A stretch of 64,000 nucleotides of DNA from Cristatella mucedo. Taxonomy: Eukaryota > Bryozoa > Phylactolaemata > Cristatellidae. Shown here one piece after another: positions 11,381-22,149 of the stretch (positions are counted from its first letter, which is position 1; each line of letters begins with the position of its first letter). Position numbers and translations under genes: made by a program. The DNA lies in contig WPIO01000224.1 in assembly GCA_009760855.2 (NCBI GenBank), positions 124,001-188,000 of the forward strand, in the 5' to 3' direction. A model generated the notes under the pieces. The model was not told the DNA's origin. It did not search any database and saw nothing but the letters and a program-made list of their open reading frames with translations.

Positions 11381-12185
11381 AGCTCCACAGTCAAATCTGC
11401 TTATTTTCAGGTTCATAATATTGCTAAAATTCGGGCTTGTTTAGATAAGGATACCACGTGTAAGTTGGTCCATGCATTCGTGACATCTCGTCTCGACTTC
11501 TGCAACTCACTGCTTACTGGCCTACCAGCATGTGCGATCAGGCGATTGCAGCTGGTGCAAAACTCCGCAGCTAGGCTTGTCTGTCGTGAGCGTCGCTGTT
11601 GCCACATTACTCCACTTCTCGCCGACCTGCACTGGCTACCAGTCAAGCAACGGATTGACTTCAAGGTTTAGTCGCTCACTTTTAGGTCCCTTCATAATAT
11701 GGCTCCAGCCTATCTGTCCGACATACTCCCCAATCAGGCCAAGCATCGTACCACCCGCTTTTCGGAATCCAATAGTCTAGAAATACCTCGTACAAACCTT
11801 AAATCCTTTGGAGACCGTGCATTTAGTTCGTATGCTCCCAAAGCCTGGAACTCCCTCCCGACCTGCGTCAGAACATCCCTTGACCTGACCGCATTTAAAA
11901 GGAACTTAAAAACACACCTATTTAGGACAGCATTTAGTGGATCCCTGTGATTCGTCCTTCACGTGCTTATGTGTGCTGACACTGTGCATGCTGCAGTTAG
12001 CCACATTTGCATGCTGACCCTGTGCATGTCCCCCTAACCATCTTATTCATTTTGTTTGATTTTCAAGCATGATTTTACTTATCATTTAATTGCATTTCCC
12101 ATTGCAGCAAAGGTAAAGCGCCTAGAAAGAGATTAAGTTCTATGAATTCGCTTTATCAAGTACATTATTATTATTATTATTATTA
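11381..12185 (+). mobile_element. LINE A copy, 5'-truncated
   Basis: Plus strand. It begins at the HISSTVKSAYFQ part of ORF2, with KIRACLDKDTT, FVTSRLDFCNSLLTGLPA, LLADLHWLPVKQRIDFKV (then a stop) and PRTNLKSFGDRAFSSYAPK. It ends with the 3' UTR, hairpin and a clean (ATT)n to 12185. Confidence 0.92.
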
Positions 12186-12639
12186 ACCTATGTTATAGTG
12201 ATCTTACTACTTCTAACCGTATTTTGGACTTGTCAAGATGTAGAGCTCAACGATCGAGTCTCCTTCGGCCGGCCAAGTCCAAAGGATTAGGCGTCGAAAG
12301 TTGCTTGGATGCATTATTGCTGAACTAGACAGGCTTCGCAGAATTGTCAACTCCCTGGGTTTTCCTCGACGGTCAAAACAGTGTAGTGGGTTTCTATACA
12401 GGGTGGTTGCTTGCTGTGTATTATCGGCCGATGGAGGAGCAGGATACGGTTAGCTCAGCCATGTGCTTCAGATAACAAGGAACTTATAAAATGTATTCAT
12501 GACTCACATTGGTAATGGCCTAGCCGGAATGGGTGGAGCCAGGGCTCGACATAGAGGCAAGGAAGGCGAGGACGAGCCTAGTGCTGCAACAAAGTGGCTG
12601 GCCACCACGGCTGGACCCTGCTGCCTTACGACACTTGTG
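12186..12639. other. Spacer, partly possible LINE C 3' UTR
   Basis: No recognisable coding. The GC-rich part after about 12500 may be the 3' UTR of the minus-strand LINE C copy that follows. The rest is unassigned. Confidence 0.4.
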
Positions 12640-15130
12640 CATTGCCGCAGCGAACCAAAGGCTCCCGTTTTGGGTGTAGCCGCTAGGTGCTGCTAAACAA
12701 CCCATGACAGCGAGCTCGCACTCGGCTGCAAATTCGCCGACGGCTGGGTAACGCCCGAGACCACTGCAGCCCGGCCTTGCAGCCTAGCAAACTGGAGCAA
12801 TACTACAGCAGAGCCGTTCACCGCGTCGCTCGCACAGAGCTTCAGCAAGAGCTTGCAGTAACTGTAGGGGTCTCGGAGTGCTGACAGTGTCGACTCGTTA
12901 GCAGCTGGCCACGCGTCGAGGGCTCCGACGACGAAGGCGCACTGTACGACCTCGCGGCTTCCCAGCACTTTTTCCAGCTCCTTTCTGGAGGTCACCTCGT
13001 CTACAGCATCAACATCATAAGCGAACTGAATCGTTGCGGCGCAGATTGTTTAGCAATCTCTGATGAGAACCAAGTTAGGCTCGAAAGCCTTCAATCGGGT
13101 TTGGCTCGTGATGCCAATCAACCTAGCCATGCCGCTTGAGCGACGTCGGTATAGTCGCCACCAGGTGCTCGAGGGTGGCGTAATGGCGCTCGAAGATGGC
13201 CAGCATCAATGCTTTTCAGTGATTGAGAACATTCGGCCGCGTCTCATCCTCTGGCCATTTTTTCTGCAGGCAGGCAGGCGCTTCTACTCCCACCTCGGCA
13301 GACGGCACTCACTAGAGGGGATCAGGAATAATCAGGAAAGGCTCCCTAAAATAAAGCACCAAGAAGCGAATACGCCGATACCAGGCGAAAGGATGTGAAT
13401 GATTGGCATGCATATCCATAGCCAGATAGCGTGCCACTTTTCTCTGGTCTCTCTCAGCAAGCTACTCTGCTGCCCAGCCTGCCCTAATGTCTTGGCAAAT
13501 CACACTTACCATTGACTTCGGGTCAAAGTTGGGAGTGGCCAGCACAGGCTAATCTGGCCGTGGGCTAGGACAGAAAGACATCGAAGCTTCTTTGGGTGTT
13601 CTTATCCTGAGACCAGAGAGTCCGAGAGCCAGTGGCATTGAATGAGCCTCCCGATGGACATAACGGGCTGCTAGCGTCAGACGGCACTCCACTGAGCACT
13701 TTGCCACTCTGGTTTGGCCCAGTGGTTAAGGTGCTAGCCTCGACCAAGGTCTAACCGAGGTCATGGGCTCCATCCCCGTGGTATATGTGAAGCGTTTGAA
13801 TAGATATTTAGTTCGCTTAGGGTGTTAAGAAAATGAAATAATCCTTTCATTTATTACCTATATCACCCCATCGACGCCTTACGAGGCCACTAATTTTGCT
13901 CTTGGTCAGCCGAACTCAGCATTCGCAGCGCCTGAGTCACCTGTAAAACATCTAGTTCCTGAACCAGCAGGACGAGATCAAGGCCACCGAACTTCAGACG
14001 AGCGTGTATGAAGAAGTCCATCGTCGCCCGCGTAGGCACGTAGCAGGCCGAATTACAGAGCGCCATTACCATCTTTTTGAAAGGCTTTAGAAGAAGATTC
14101 TAAAGCCATTTTGCACAGCCTAAATACTCGAGCCCTGGAAGCGGGAACGTGTTCAGAGCATCCTGCTTTTGCCACAGTGCAAAAAAAGGTGATTGAAGCA
14201 GGAGAAATTCCCTGGTGATGAAAAAGGCTGCAGTCTCAATCTCGGCCTTGAGGTAGGCCAAGCCCTGTGGGGCTCCCAGGGACACGTGAGGCTCGCTCTG
14301 CTCCAAACACAGGAGCAGTGGCATCATCAATCGTGAAAGGTATGAGACCCAACTTTCCATCATTCCTCATCATAACAAGGTACTTCTCTGGGTGAAACCA
14401 CTGTCTAATAGACAAAGTGATAGCCGTCGCCTGATTTAACATCCATAACAAATCCCGTGGAGACCTTGAGAAAATGGCTAGGTCATGGGCCGTATCACAC
14501 GCTGTGAGATCCGCCGCCCCGAGCTGACTACCAAGTTTGGAGGCTTTTGCAGCCAGCTGGCAGACCAGGAGCTCCATCACCACAACGAAGAGAATATGCA
14601 TAGCGGGTGCCCCTGTATCACACTAGCCGCTGCTGGAAACGGGTCGATGGTGGCATCATATTTGCTCAGAATGATGGACGACCCTACTTGGGTGTCAGAT
14701 ACTAGGTTCGATTAAAGTCTGCTCCACTCCAAGGTGACGCAAAGCCTCAAATAGGGCCGCATGTGAAACGCTGGGAAAGGCATTATGGAGATTCAGAAAG
14801 GCCCCAAAGAGGCGGCTCTGGCGGCTCTGAAAGCGTTGACTCGACTAGAAACGTTGTAGGGAAAGCAGCCAGTTCTCTCGAAGGCAAAGCCCTAAGCGTG
14901 TGGCCAGGCACCCAGATTGCAACTTATACCTCATCTACAGCAGGGTTACCTGGCTGAAGTTTTCAAGATCTGTGTTCCCCTCTTGTGGATCAGGACCATG
15001 TGGCCCCTCTTGCAGGAGGGGTAACATTCTTGAATAGCAGGCAAACATTCAGACCGTCTGTGATAAGCCAGCAGTTCGGGTCGATTGCTTTATGTGCTGA
15101 TATTCTAGCCTGACTACCTCAGGAGCCATG
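12640..15130 (-). mobile_element. LINE C, R2/NeSL-like non-LTR element, degenerate
   Basis: Read on the minus strand from 15130 down. First come remains of the RT fingers (HGPDPQEGNTDLENFRP, near 15000). Then the first catalytic block NLHNAFPSVSHAALFEALRHLG (about 14730-14800), a decayed YADD block AHDLAIFSRSP (about 14460-14490), a thumb with LGAPQGLAYLK, PGLEYLG and GGLDLV (13900-14290), and after an interruption a C-terminal domain with NLVLIRD, ATIQFAYDVD and FVVGALDAWPAANE (12750-13080). This arrangement (RT followed by a PD-D type endonuclease region, no N-terminal APE endonuclease seen) is that of the R2/NeSL/Dong group. Many stops and frameshifts make it dead. SINE1 sits inside it at 13707-13860. 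The family name is inferred from motifs only. Confidence 0.72.
13707..13860 (+). mobile_element. SINE1 copy, tRNA-derived
   Basis: The head resembles a tRNA with a pol III A box, TTTGGCCCAGTGGTTAAGG (13713-13731), and a decayed B box, GGTCATGGGCTCCATCCCC. The tail (13792-13825) is the same 34-nt stem-loop found at LINE A 3' ends, here with several C-to-T changes, followed by an AT-rich end near TTTCATTTATTACC. It is inserted in LINE C in the opposite orientation. Confidence 0.8.
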
Positions 15131-15469
15131 TTGCACGTACGATGGAGCATCAGAGCAAGCTCGTCCATCCAGAGGGGCACCGTGTGGACATAGACAGTGG
15201 GCGGAGACCTGGCTGGCATGATGCCTGGCTGATGATGATGATGTTGATGCCGGCATGATGCCGGCATGATGCTGCCAGTTGCTGTTCACCCGCAGGCTCC
15301 CCGTTGATCATTTGCTCGCAGGGCTAGCAAAGAATAGATTCACTCTATTCCTAGTCTAGCCTTTCATCGTCTGTCTACATGCATTTGTATGAAGCATTGC
15401 TGAGAACATCTGCTATGACAAGCTCTTCCCAGGCAGATAGACTAGGGTGAAGTGACAGAAGAGACAGCA
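15131..15469. other. Spacer with short GATGCCGG repeats
   Basis: Holds a short run of near-repeats (GATGATGATGATG then GATGCCGGCATGATGCCGGC) at about 15230-15275. Otherwise nothing was recognised; part may belong to the 5' side of LINE C. Confidence 0.4.
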
Positions 15470-15895
15470 AAGTCTTATCCACTACAATCCAGATGAGAAC
15501 TCTCCCATTTATTTCTTAAACGTGCCAAGTAGTGGTTTATGGTCACTTTCCAAAACGAAGCTCTAAACAAAGACATATTTGTGAAAACACTCAAGACAAA
15601 ATGAACATCCATCATCTTCTCATTTTCCGAAAATCTCTGCTGAAATTGAGTCAATGTTCGGAATGTGTAGGCGCCAGGTATATGGATTAGCATACCTACT
15701 GCTTAAGGTCATGCTGAGAAGCATTCACTGACAGCGTAAAGGGCCAAGTTACGTCATATGATCGGAGCAGAGGAACATTTAGTTCGAGGCTTTTTGTGCC
15801 GTCAAAGTCTTTGGCACGGTGGCGTCCGACCGACATGGGGACTCTGCACCGAGTGTCCGAAAGATGAAGACACTTCTACTTACTTAGGGCAAAAT

Positions 15896-15972
15896 ATAAT
15901 AATAATAATAATAATAATGCACTTGATGGCGCCCTCAGAGAACTCAAATCTCTTCCTAGGCGTTTTACACCT
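15896..15972 (-). mobile_element. LINE A/SINE1 tail-only fragment
   Basis: Only (AAT)n, GCACTTGATG, the stem-loop and a few more bases are present, about 77 bp. It lies inside the gypsy relic. It is the second example of an insertion cut almost back to the 3' hairpin. Confidence 0.78.
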
Positions 15973-16373
15973 GGCCATCCACAGTAGCCACAAGACATCG
16001 AACTTTTATAAAGGCATGGTAAAATCTCTGATCGCTTCCACCCTGAAGGGATCTGGCTTTCCCCAGGCTCATAAGACACGGCCAAGGTTCGGAACTCAGT
16101 CTTGCCTATTTTTCAATTCGCTACATTAAGGCCAGGTTAATTTCATGACATCTCACTAGAAGAAACCTTAAGGGCCAATCATTTATCTCAGCATTAGATC
16201 CACTGAAAATTATGTCGTCAATATATGTATGAGTCACAGGAATGAATAACCACAAATGATTTGAAATAACTTTGGGAAACCCTTCAGAGGCTGAAGTGAC
16301 ACCAAATTGCAATCACAAAAATGGAAAGCTTTCACATGGTGTTGTGTTTGTTGTTTGAATGCTACTAATATCA

Positions 16374-16545
16374 ATAGTAATAATAATACGTTTCATTTGG
16401 CACCATCATAGAACTCAATCTCTCTCTAGGCACTTTAAATTTTCCGAAAAGGAAGCACGATCGAACGGTTAGGGGTAGCACGCCTAATAAACAACGAGAA
16501 TAACGTGGTAAGGGGTGACATGCACAGGGTCAGCGTGCAAGTGTA
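16374..16545 (-). mobile_element. LINE A 3' end, second UTR type
   Basis: Minus-strand ATT tail, hairpin, then the UTR variant with ACGATCGAACGGTTAGG and AATAAACAACGAGAATAACG, then GACATGCACAGGGTCAGC. It interrupts gypsy relic 2 between protease and RT. Confidence 0.85.
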
Positions 16546-17825
16546 GCCTTATCGAGTACCACCAGCCCAAACCCAGATAAAGCATCTAGCTTGATTATGT
16601 GCATTGAGCAAGCTAGGTTTGCATAGACCTCCTCGGGAGTCTGGATGTGGTAATTTTGCATCACTTCATTGCATCATAAAGTGTTCTTTATTCAATGCAC
16701 ACGTGAAGCTTATGTCTTGCATGCTTCGTACCTACTGCAATCGATCTGACCCATTCTGAAGTATCGGTTAGGTTTTACAGGTATCCCACAATTCAATGGG
16801 TGTGCAGGTGTTTCTCGAGCCAAGTCGTGTATTTGGAATGAAAGCGACGAGCAGCATGCACAACTGGCTGGGCTGTTAAATTTACTGGGCAGGCATCCTA
16901 ACCAACTAAAGATGTCAGGAAATTCATTCCTCGGATTATTAGTGTCACGACACAGAGAAGCGAAAGCAGAGCCTCGTCCTTGATAATATTTTATTCTCTG
17001 ATACTTGGTATGCCTAAGAGAGCAGGCACGTAATCGTTTACGAATGTGAATATCAGATTTTGCTGTCGCCCTTTGTACAGTACAGAGAACTCATATTGAT
17101 CCCCTACTGATAGAAGCTTGCTACCTTGCTGCCGTAGGCATTGATTTTGACCTTAGTCAGCTTGGGTGTACCATTGTGGACACAACGCTGTATTCGAAGC
17201 CCATGACATCGCATTGCAAGTGGCCCCAGTATCAACAAGTATTTTAAAGTCACGACCACGAGCATTAAGATTAATATCAAAAGTTACGTTTTTGTCTGTA
17301 GCTCATGTATATCTTAGTAAGAAGGAATTAAATTCAATCTTGCGAGATAGTGCCTTGTCATTCAAGGAATCCTTTACTGAGCTAAGCAAATAGCAGTGGC
17401 CTGCAGGTTTCACCGAAGACCAAGGTGCTTTTTCGTACCACAATAGCCGCATATTTAATGAAAAGATGCTTCGCTGATGGAGAGCACACGTATTTGCAGC
17501 CGTGTTATGTTTACTCCTGAACTCAGGGTGATCTTGGCTGCTCCTGATTAGTCGAGTTGTTGTGGCTCCGCCCAGATAACTCTGCCACCACATCTTGCCT
17601 CCAATTAGGAACAGTCTCATTTTCAAAGATCTAGCCTTCAGACTGGCTTTACCACCTTTCCATATCTTTGATCTTGAGAAGCGTGCATCTCATCGGCAAT
17701 ACTTTGAGATTAATCTTGAACTGCATTCATAGGCTTCAGTTGATGTATAGAAAGTGCCAGAAGATTCGCGGTTAGTGACCTGTAGATAGTAATAATAACA
17801 GATAGTAATACTAGCTGATTTAACG

Positions 17826-17978
17826 GCCTCTTTTGTATTGTGCCAGAAGAACCTTGAAGGTTATCACCACCGATTGAACCGGCAATAAAGGATCGCCCAC
17901 CACAGGATTTGAACCCACGACCTCGGGACCGAGGTCATGAAAAGCAACCACCTTACCTAGTGTGCCATCACGGCTCTT
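17826..17978 (-). mobile_element. SINE2 copy, tRNA-derived
   Basis: On the minus strand the head reads GAGCCGTGATGGCACACTAG followed by GTAAGGTGG (A box TGGCACACTAGGTAAGG) and B box GTGGGTTCAAATCC, close to the pol III consensus. About 60 bases of non-tRNA body follow. A second copy lies at 41850-41962. It lacks the LINE A hairpin, so it is a separate family from SINE1. It is not a functional tRNA, because the cloverleaf arms do not pair properly. Confidence 0.75.
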
Positions 17979-17984
17979 TGTCAA

Positions 17985-19104
17985 TCGGTTGAAGACGCAT
18001 TCTGTTCCGCCAAAGTATGCTGCCATTGTCAGTCAGCACGACAAATGGCCGAGGTGCACCCGCTCGAGCTGCCACTTTTGCAAACGTGCTTCAGCTGTTT
18101 TCGCGATCTGCCCGCACTAAAGCCTGTTGGCCGGGTTGAAGGGGTGGAAGTGGAAGTAGAATGAGAAGACGATTGTGGCAGTGCTGTTGAAGCTTACACG
18201 GTCGTCGTTGACTTGAAAAGTCACCTTTTCCGGCCATTGTGTTTCTGCATGCCTAGGGAGCACGGGCACCGTCATCTAATCTGTCGTCCCATGATCAGTC
18301 AAGCTGGGTTTGACTCAATACTCACTCTATCTCTATCGTGTGAGAAGTAATCTTGTGGCTACCGCATAGAAGGCGAATGCAGATTAAAGCTTGGATTTCT
18401 AATAAAAATTGCATAAATTGTACCCACTTCAAATTGCCCCAGCAAAGACCTACTGATGGAAGCTCCTTGTTTATAGCAATGTATCAGGAAGGTGCCGTTT
18501 TTATTTGTGCAGAGATTACAATTCTAGTAAAAATTCTAATTATTCAGTGATAGATTTCAGAGTTCATGCTACTTTTTTCATAGATTTGGTAAAATGAATG
18601 GGCCCAAAAGTGAGTGACGGAACCTAGGTTGGGTACTGTGCTTTATTTGGAGCCAGCAAATGTCCGTGATAAGCAGTGAGAGGTAACCCATGCTACGTTA
18701 ATGACACACTGGCCTAGCTGCAGATTATTGCAGTAACTTTAAGCGCCTGCTTGCTCATACCGATAGATCAGCAGGTATTGAGCTGCAGAATTCGAGACAG
18801 GATATTTAATACGTATCGTTAATTCGGAAGTAGTATAGTGTCTACGCCGGCCAGAATTTTCTGCCTAGCTGCATAGCTAAAAGCAGACAGACTTGGCTTA
18901 GAAGTCAATGTGGTCATTTAGTGATAGAACACTCTGGAACAGGACACGAATAGTGCTTATGCTACGAGAGATTTCCTTATGACTAAATGATAATTTTTTA
19001 CAGCATTGAGATTTAATTTAGATTCAACAAGAAATATGCTAGCAGTGGTAGTATTGAGTGTTAAGTTTCCAAGTTCTGAGAAGCACTTGCTTCTTTCAAA
19101 AGTG
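17985..19104. other. Mostly unassigned; possible LINE B scrap
   Basis: A short match at about 18320-18380 (GTGTGAGAAGTAATCTTGTGGCTACC) resembles the LINE B 3' UTR. Nothing else was recognised. Confidence 0.35.
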
Positions 19105-19215
19105 GTAAGTTGGTTTCATCATCATTCAATTTAAGAAAGTTTGCTAATGGTAGCCAGTGTACGTTAGCTATACATGCAGCGAGGGAGTTAAGGGGCTGGG
19201 AGAGCTCAAAGCATT
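19105..19215 (-). mobile_element. LINE A ORF2 fragment, old
   Basis: Minus-strand match to the segment of ORF2 between the YADD block and the C-terminus (around FLKLNDDKTN; on plus AAGAAAGTTTGCTAATGG, ATACATGCAGCGAGGGAG). It is short and diverged. Confidence 0.55.
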
Positions 19216-19279
19216 TTTACGATGTGTCTTGTGAAAATTTCTATTTTACCACTAAGGACATGCTTCCTTTACGGCATAT

Positions 19280-19335
19280 ATTTAAGTGTCCAAAAAAAGA
19301 GTAAGCTCTGAGGGTGCTATTTAAATGTATTTCCA
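19280..19335 (+). repeat. Decayed LINE A/SINE1 tail
   Basis: AAGTGTCCAAAAAAAGAG, then AAGCTCTGAGGGTGC, then ATTTAAATGTATT. This is the order of the conserved stem-loop and tail with one arm eroded. Confidence 0.5.
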
Positions 19336-19699
19336 TTCTCATATCGATCATTTTAATGCTTATTGTGAATGAATTATCTGAGCTGTCTGTTAGGTTCGAA
19401 AACACAGTGACACTAAAAAATCATTCACCAGGGATTCGTTGCTGTAAAAAATAGTTCGACCATGAAAAAGGATCCACCAAAAGGTTATGCGTGTACTATA
19501 TTATAAGTTCTATTATTTGAAAAAAACATATGTGGACGATACTACTGAATTAAATTCAAAAGAAGAAAGAACACTAAAATGTTCTTTAAATGGAAAAGCT
19601 TGGTCCTCTTTATGAGAAAACACTAGATACAGCTAAACCTGTTGGGCTTTTCTTAAGAACGAACTCCTGCTCTAAATAACTAGAATCTTTTATTTGTAG

Positions 19700-20101
19700 G
19701 AGTCCGGATGACCCTCAACTACAGGGGCTGTATTGAATCTACAGGACAATTTTGTATAATATGTGCAGTGAAAGCTAAAACTTTGTGGCTTCCTACTTTG
19801 GTATCACTGGAAATTCTAGACGGCATTGCGGGAACAAATATATCGTTGGCATCGTGTAGTAACTATAATCATCATATTGTGGAGTGGTTATCCATCGTCT
19901 ATACAGAATGCTTTTACAGTAACTACACGAATATGATAGAGAACAACTATGTGGAAGCTGTATTTTGTTTGCACCTTCGAAATTTTTCCGCTCATTACGT
20001 ACCAATTCTAATGCAAATGTCTTGTCGTGCTCAATTTGTTAATGCTGAGACAAACTCACATCTTATCTCAGAAAAATCCATCACCAACCTTACCTTTTGT
20101 G
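19700..20101 (+). CDS. Candidate internal exon, unknown protein
   Basis: An open segment of 402 bp (134 codons, phase-neutral) is bordered by an acceptor-like TCTTTTATTTGTAG just before 19700 and a donor-like GTGAGT at 20102. The frame is open through the whole segment and closes only after the donor. The peptide has several Cys and three N-x-S/T sites (NIS, NYT, NLT), which would suit an extracellular domain. I do not recognise the family and see no partner exon. Chance occurrence is possible in AT-rich DNA. Confidence 0.3.
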
Positions 20102-20306
20102 GTGAGTTTTTATCATGCATACTTGCATGGTCGTTTTTTGAAAATTAATTGTTTGCTACTGCATGAATTTAAACTTTCACTGCTACTATTTTTCAATGAG
20201 CTAGATAGACGTTAAGTAGCCCGGCCTTTTGAATAATAAACGCTGATTGAAATATCAAGAAAGTAATGCAAAATTAAGCTTGATCGTCTCCGGTTTGATA
20301 GTTTTA

Positions 20307-20458
20307 TAATAATAATAATAATAATGCACTTGATAAAGCGCCCTCAGAGAACTTAATCTCTTTCTAGGCGCTTTACATTTGCTGCAAAGGGAAATGCAAT
20401 TGAATGGTGAGTAATATCATGCTTGGTGAAATGCAATTGAATGGTGAGCAATATCAGT
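20307..20458 (-). mobile_element. LINE A 3' end with small tandem duplication
   Basis: Minus-strand (AAT)n, hairpin and start of the first-type 3' UTR. The piece GAAATGCAATTGAATGGTGAG occurs twice, at about 20391 and 20428, so the UTR has been duplicated locally before the match ends. Confidence 0.85.
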
Positions 20459-20564
20459 TTTAGGTGCATGAAAACCATGTGCAAGCGTAGCTGACAGCAG
20501 CCAAATTTCTCGAGTGAGCATTAAAGGTACACGTGTATCGACTGCTGTAATTCATTACCGACTG

Positions 20565-20935
20565 ATCTACCGTGCCATCCGATGCCTTTAGTTGGTGCAA
20601 TACACTACCGTTCGCTAGTCTGTCCAGCGTGACAGTCCCAGTTGCCACAATACGCTACTTCTCGCTGACATGCACTGGCTGCTAATGAAGCGTACTGATT
20701 TCAAGCTATTTCCACTGACTTTTAGATTCCTTCATTATCTCCTGTTTGAGCCTACATATTTTCCGACCATTCCAGGATTAGCAAAGTTATCGTATTATCC
20801 GCTTTCCCTCTTAAATCTCGGAGCTATGCCGTAGGAAGACCTTAATAATTGATAGACCTGGCCGTCATTTTGTATGCTCTCAAAGCATCAACATTACTCC
20901 AGACTGACTTCATGACATTGCCCGCATTAAAGCAT
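20565..20935 (+). mobile_element. LINE A ORF2 fragment, old
   Basis: Diverged plus-strand match to the C-terminal ORF2 region (CHNTLLLADMHWLLMK, DFKLFPLTFRFLHYL). It has stops and no 3' UTR; a younger LINE A copy begins right after it. Confidence 0.7.
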
Positions 20936-20944
20936 ACAAAACGA

Positions 20945-21607
20945 CACTCAGACGCAATTGTTCGAAGTTGTCACATTACTCCACTTCTCGCCGACCTGCT
21001 TTGGCTACCAGTCAAGCAACGGATTGGCTTCAATGTTTTGTCGCTCACCTTTAGGTCACTTCATTCTTTGGCTCCAGCCAATCTCTCATATATGATCCCC
21101 ATCAGGCCAAGCATCGTACCACCTGCTTTTCGGAATCCAACAGTTTACAAATACCTCGTACAAACCTCAAATCCTTTGGAGACCGTGCATTTAGTTCGTA
21201 TGCCCCAAAAGCATGGAACTCCCTCCCGACCTGGGTCAGAACATCCCTTGACCTGACCACATTTAAAAAGAACTTTAAAACACGCCTATTTAGGACAGCA
21301 TTTAGTGGGTCCCTGTGATTCGTCCTTCGTGTGCTTATGCGCACTGACACTGTGCATGCTGCCACTAACCACATTTGCATGCTGACCCTGTGCATGTCAC
21401 CCCTAACCATGTTAACCACATTTGCATCCTGACCCTGTGCATGTCACCCCTAACTATATTTTTCATTTTGTTTGTTTTTCTAGCATGATTTTACTTACCA
21501 TTCAATTGCATTTCCCTTTGCAGCAAATGAAAAGCGCCTATAAAGAGATTGAGTTCTCTGAGGGCGCTTTATCAAGTGCATTATTACTATTGTTATTATT
21601 ATTATTC
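20945..21607 (+). mobile_element. LINE A copy, 5'-truncated
   Basis: Plus strand. It starts at RSCHITPLLADLLWLPVKQRIGF, has PTVYKYLVQTSNPLE in a shifted frame, then the full 3' UTR, hairpin (about 21535-21568) and ATT tail. Inside the UTR, from about 21415, the ACCACATTTGCATCCTG...CACCCCTAAC part is repeated. Confidence 0.92.
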
Positions 21608-21750
21608 ATTTTGTTTGTTTATCAAGCATGATATTACTCACCATTCAATTGCATTTCCCTTTGCTGCAAATGAAAAGCGCCTAAAAAGAGATTGAGTTCT
21701 CTGAGGGCGCTTTATCAAGTGCATTACTATTATTCTTTGTATTATTATTA
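21608..21750 (+). mobile_element. Second LINE A 3' end in tandem
   Basis: Directly after the ATT tail of the previous copy comes another 3' UTR end (ATTCATTTTGTTTGTTTATC), hairpin and ATT tail in the same orientation. It could be a new truncated insertion into the tail or a tandem duplication. Confidence 0.85.
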
Positions 21751-21774
21751 CTCACAGAAGTTTGTCGGTGTCTG

Positions 21775-21835
21775 CGGTTTTCAATTTGCGTGCTAATGCA
21801 TGCTAGCACAGTGCATTTTACCAATAACCATATGT
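21775..21835 (+). mobile_element. LINE A 3' UTR scrap
   Basis: GCTAATGCATGCTAGCACAG then GCATTTTACCAATAACCATA match the LINE A UTR repeat with several changes. Confidence 0.5.
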
Positions 21836-22149
21836 TCAGGTAACCCAAAAAAGCTCACAGGATAAAAGCTTACCGTCAAAAGATCGCAAGTAATCATTTA
21901 AAGGAATTTTGGTTTAAATGGATATTTATAATCTGAGTATTTTATTAGAGAAAATACATCGTAAAACTCACAGTACAATATAGTTGATTCCAGCTTTTAA
22001 ATTGTTTCTTCTATAGAAAGAGTTAATATAGCCTCTTGATGTTTCCTTATTTTTAAATAGATGCCTAGATTGTGTGCGATTCCGTGAAGATAATCTCGTG
22101 CTAGGACTGTTTCGAGATTGGTAGTTGATGCTTCGAGTCCGAACATTTG

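Larger units (their letters stand above)
15470..17650 (-). mobile_element. Second Ty3/gypsy relic, minus strand
   Basis: Read from 17650 down: a damaged Gag zinc knuckle (CGYCGTKKHLGL, final Cys lost) near 17440; aspartic protease with ILVDTGATCNAMS at about 17200-17250 and LLGIPSIRE near 17000; RT with FGVTSASEGFPKVISNHL and the catalytic box YIDDIIFSGSNAEI at 16180-16310; and a stretch at 15480-15690 with FRASFWKVTINHYL that may be RNase H. Frameshifts and stops are frequent. No LTRs were found. Two LINE A tails (15896-15972 and 16374-16545) interrupt it. The protease and RT calls are firm; the rest is weaker. Confidence 0.8.
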
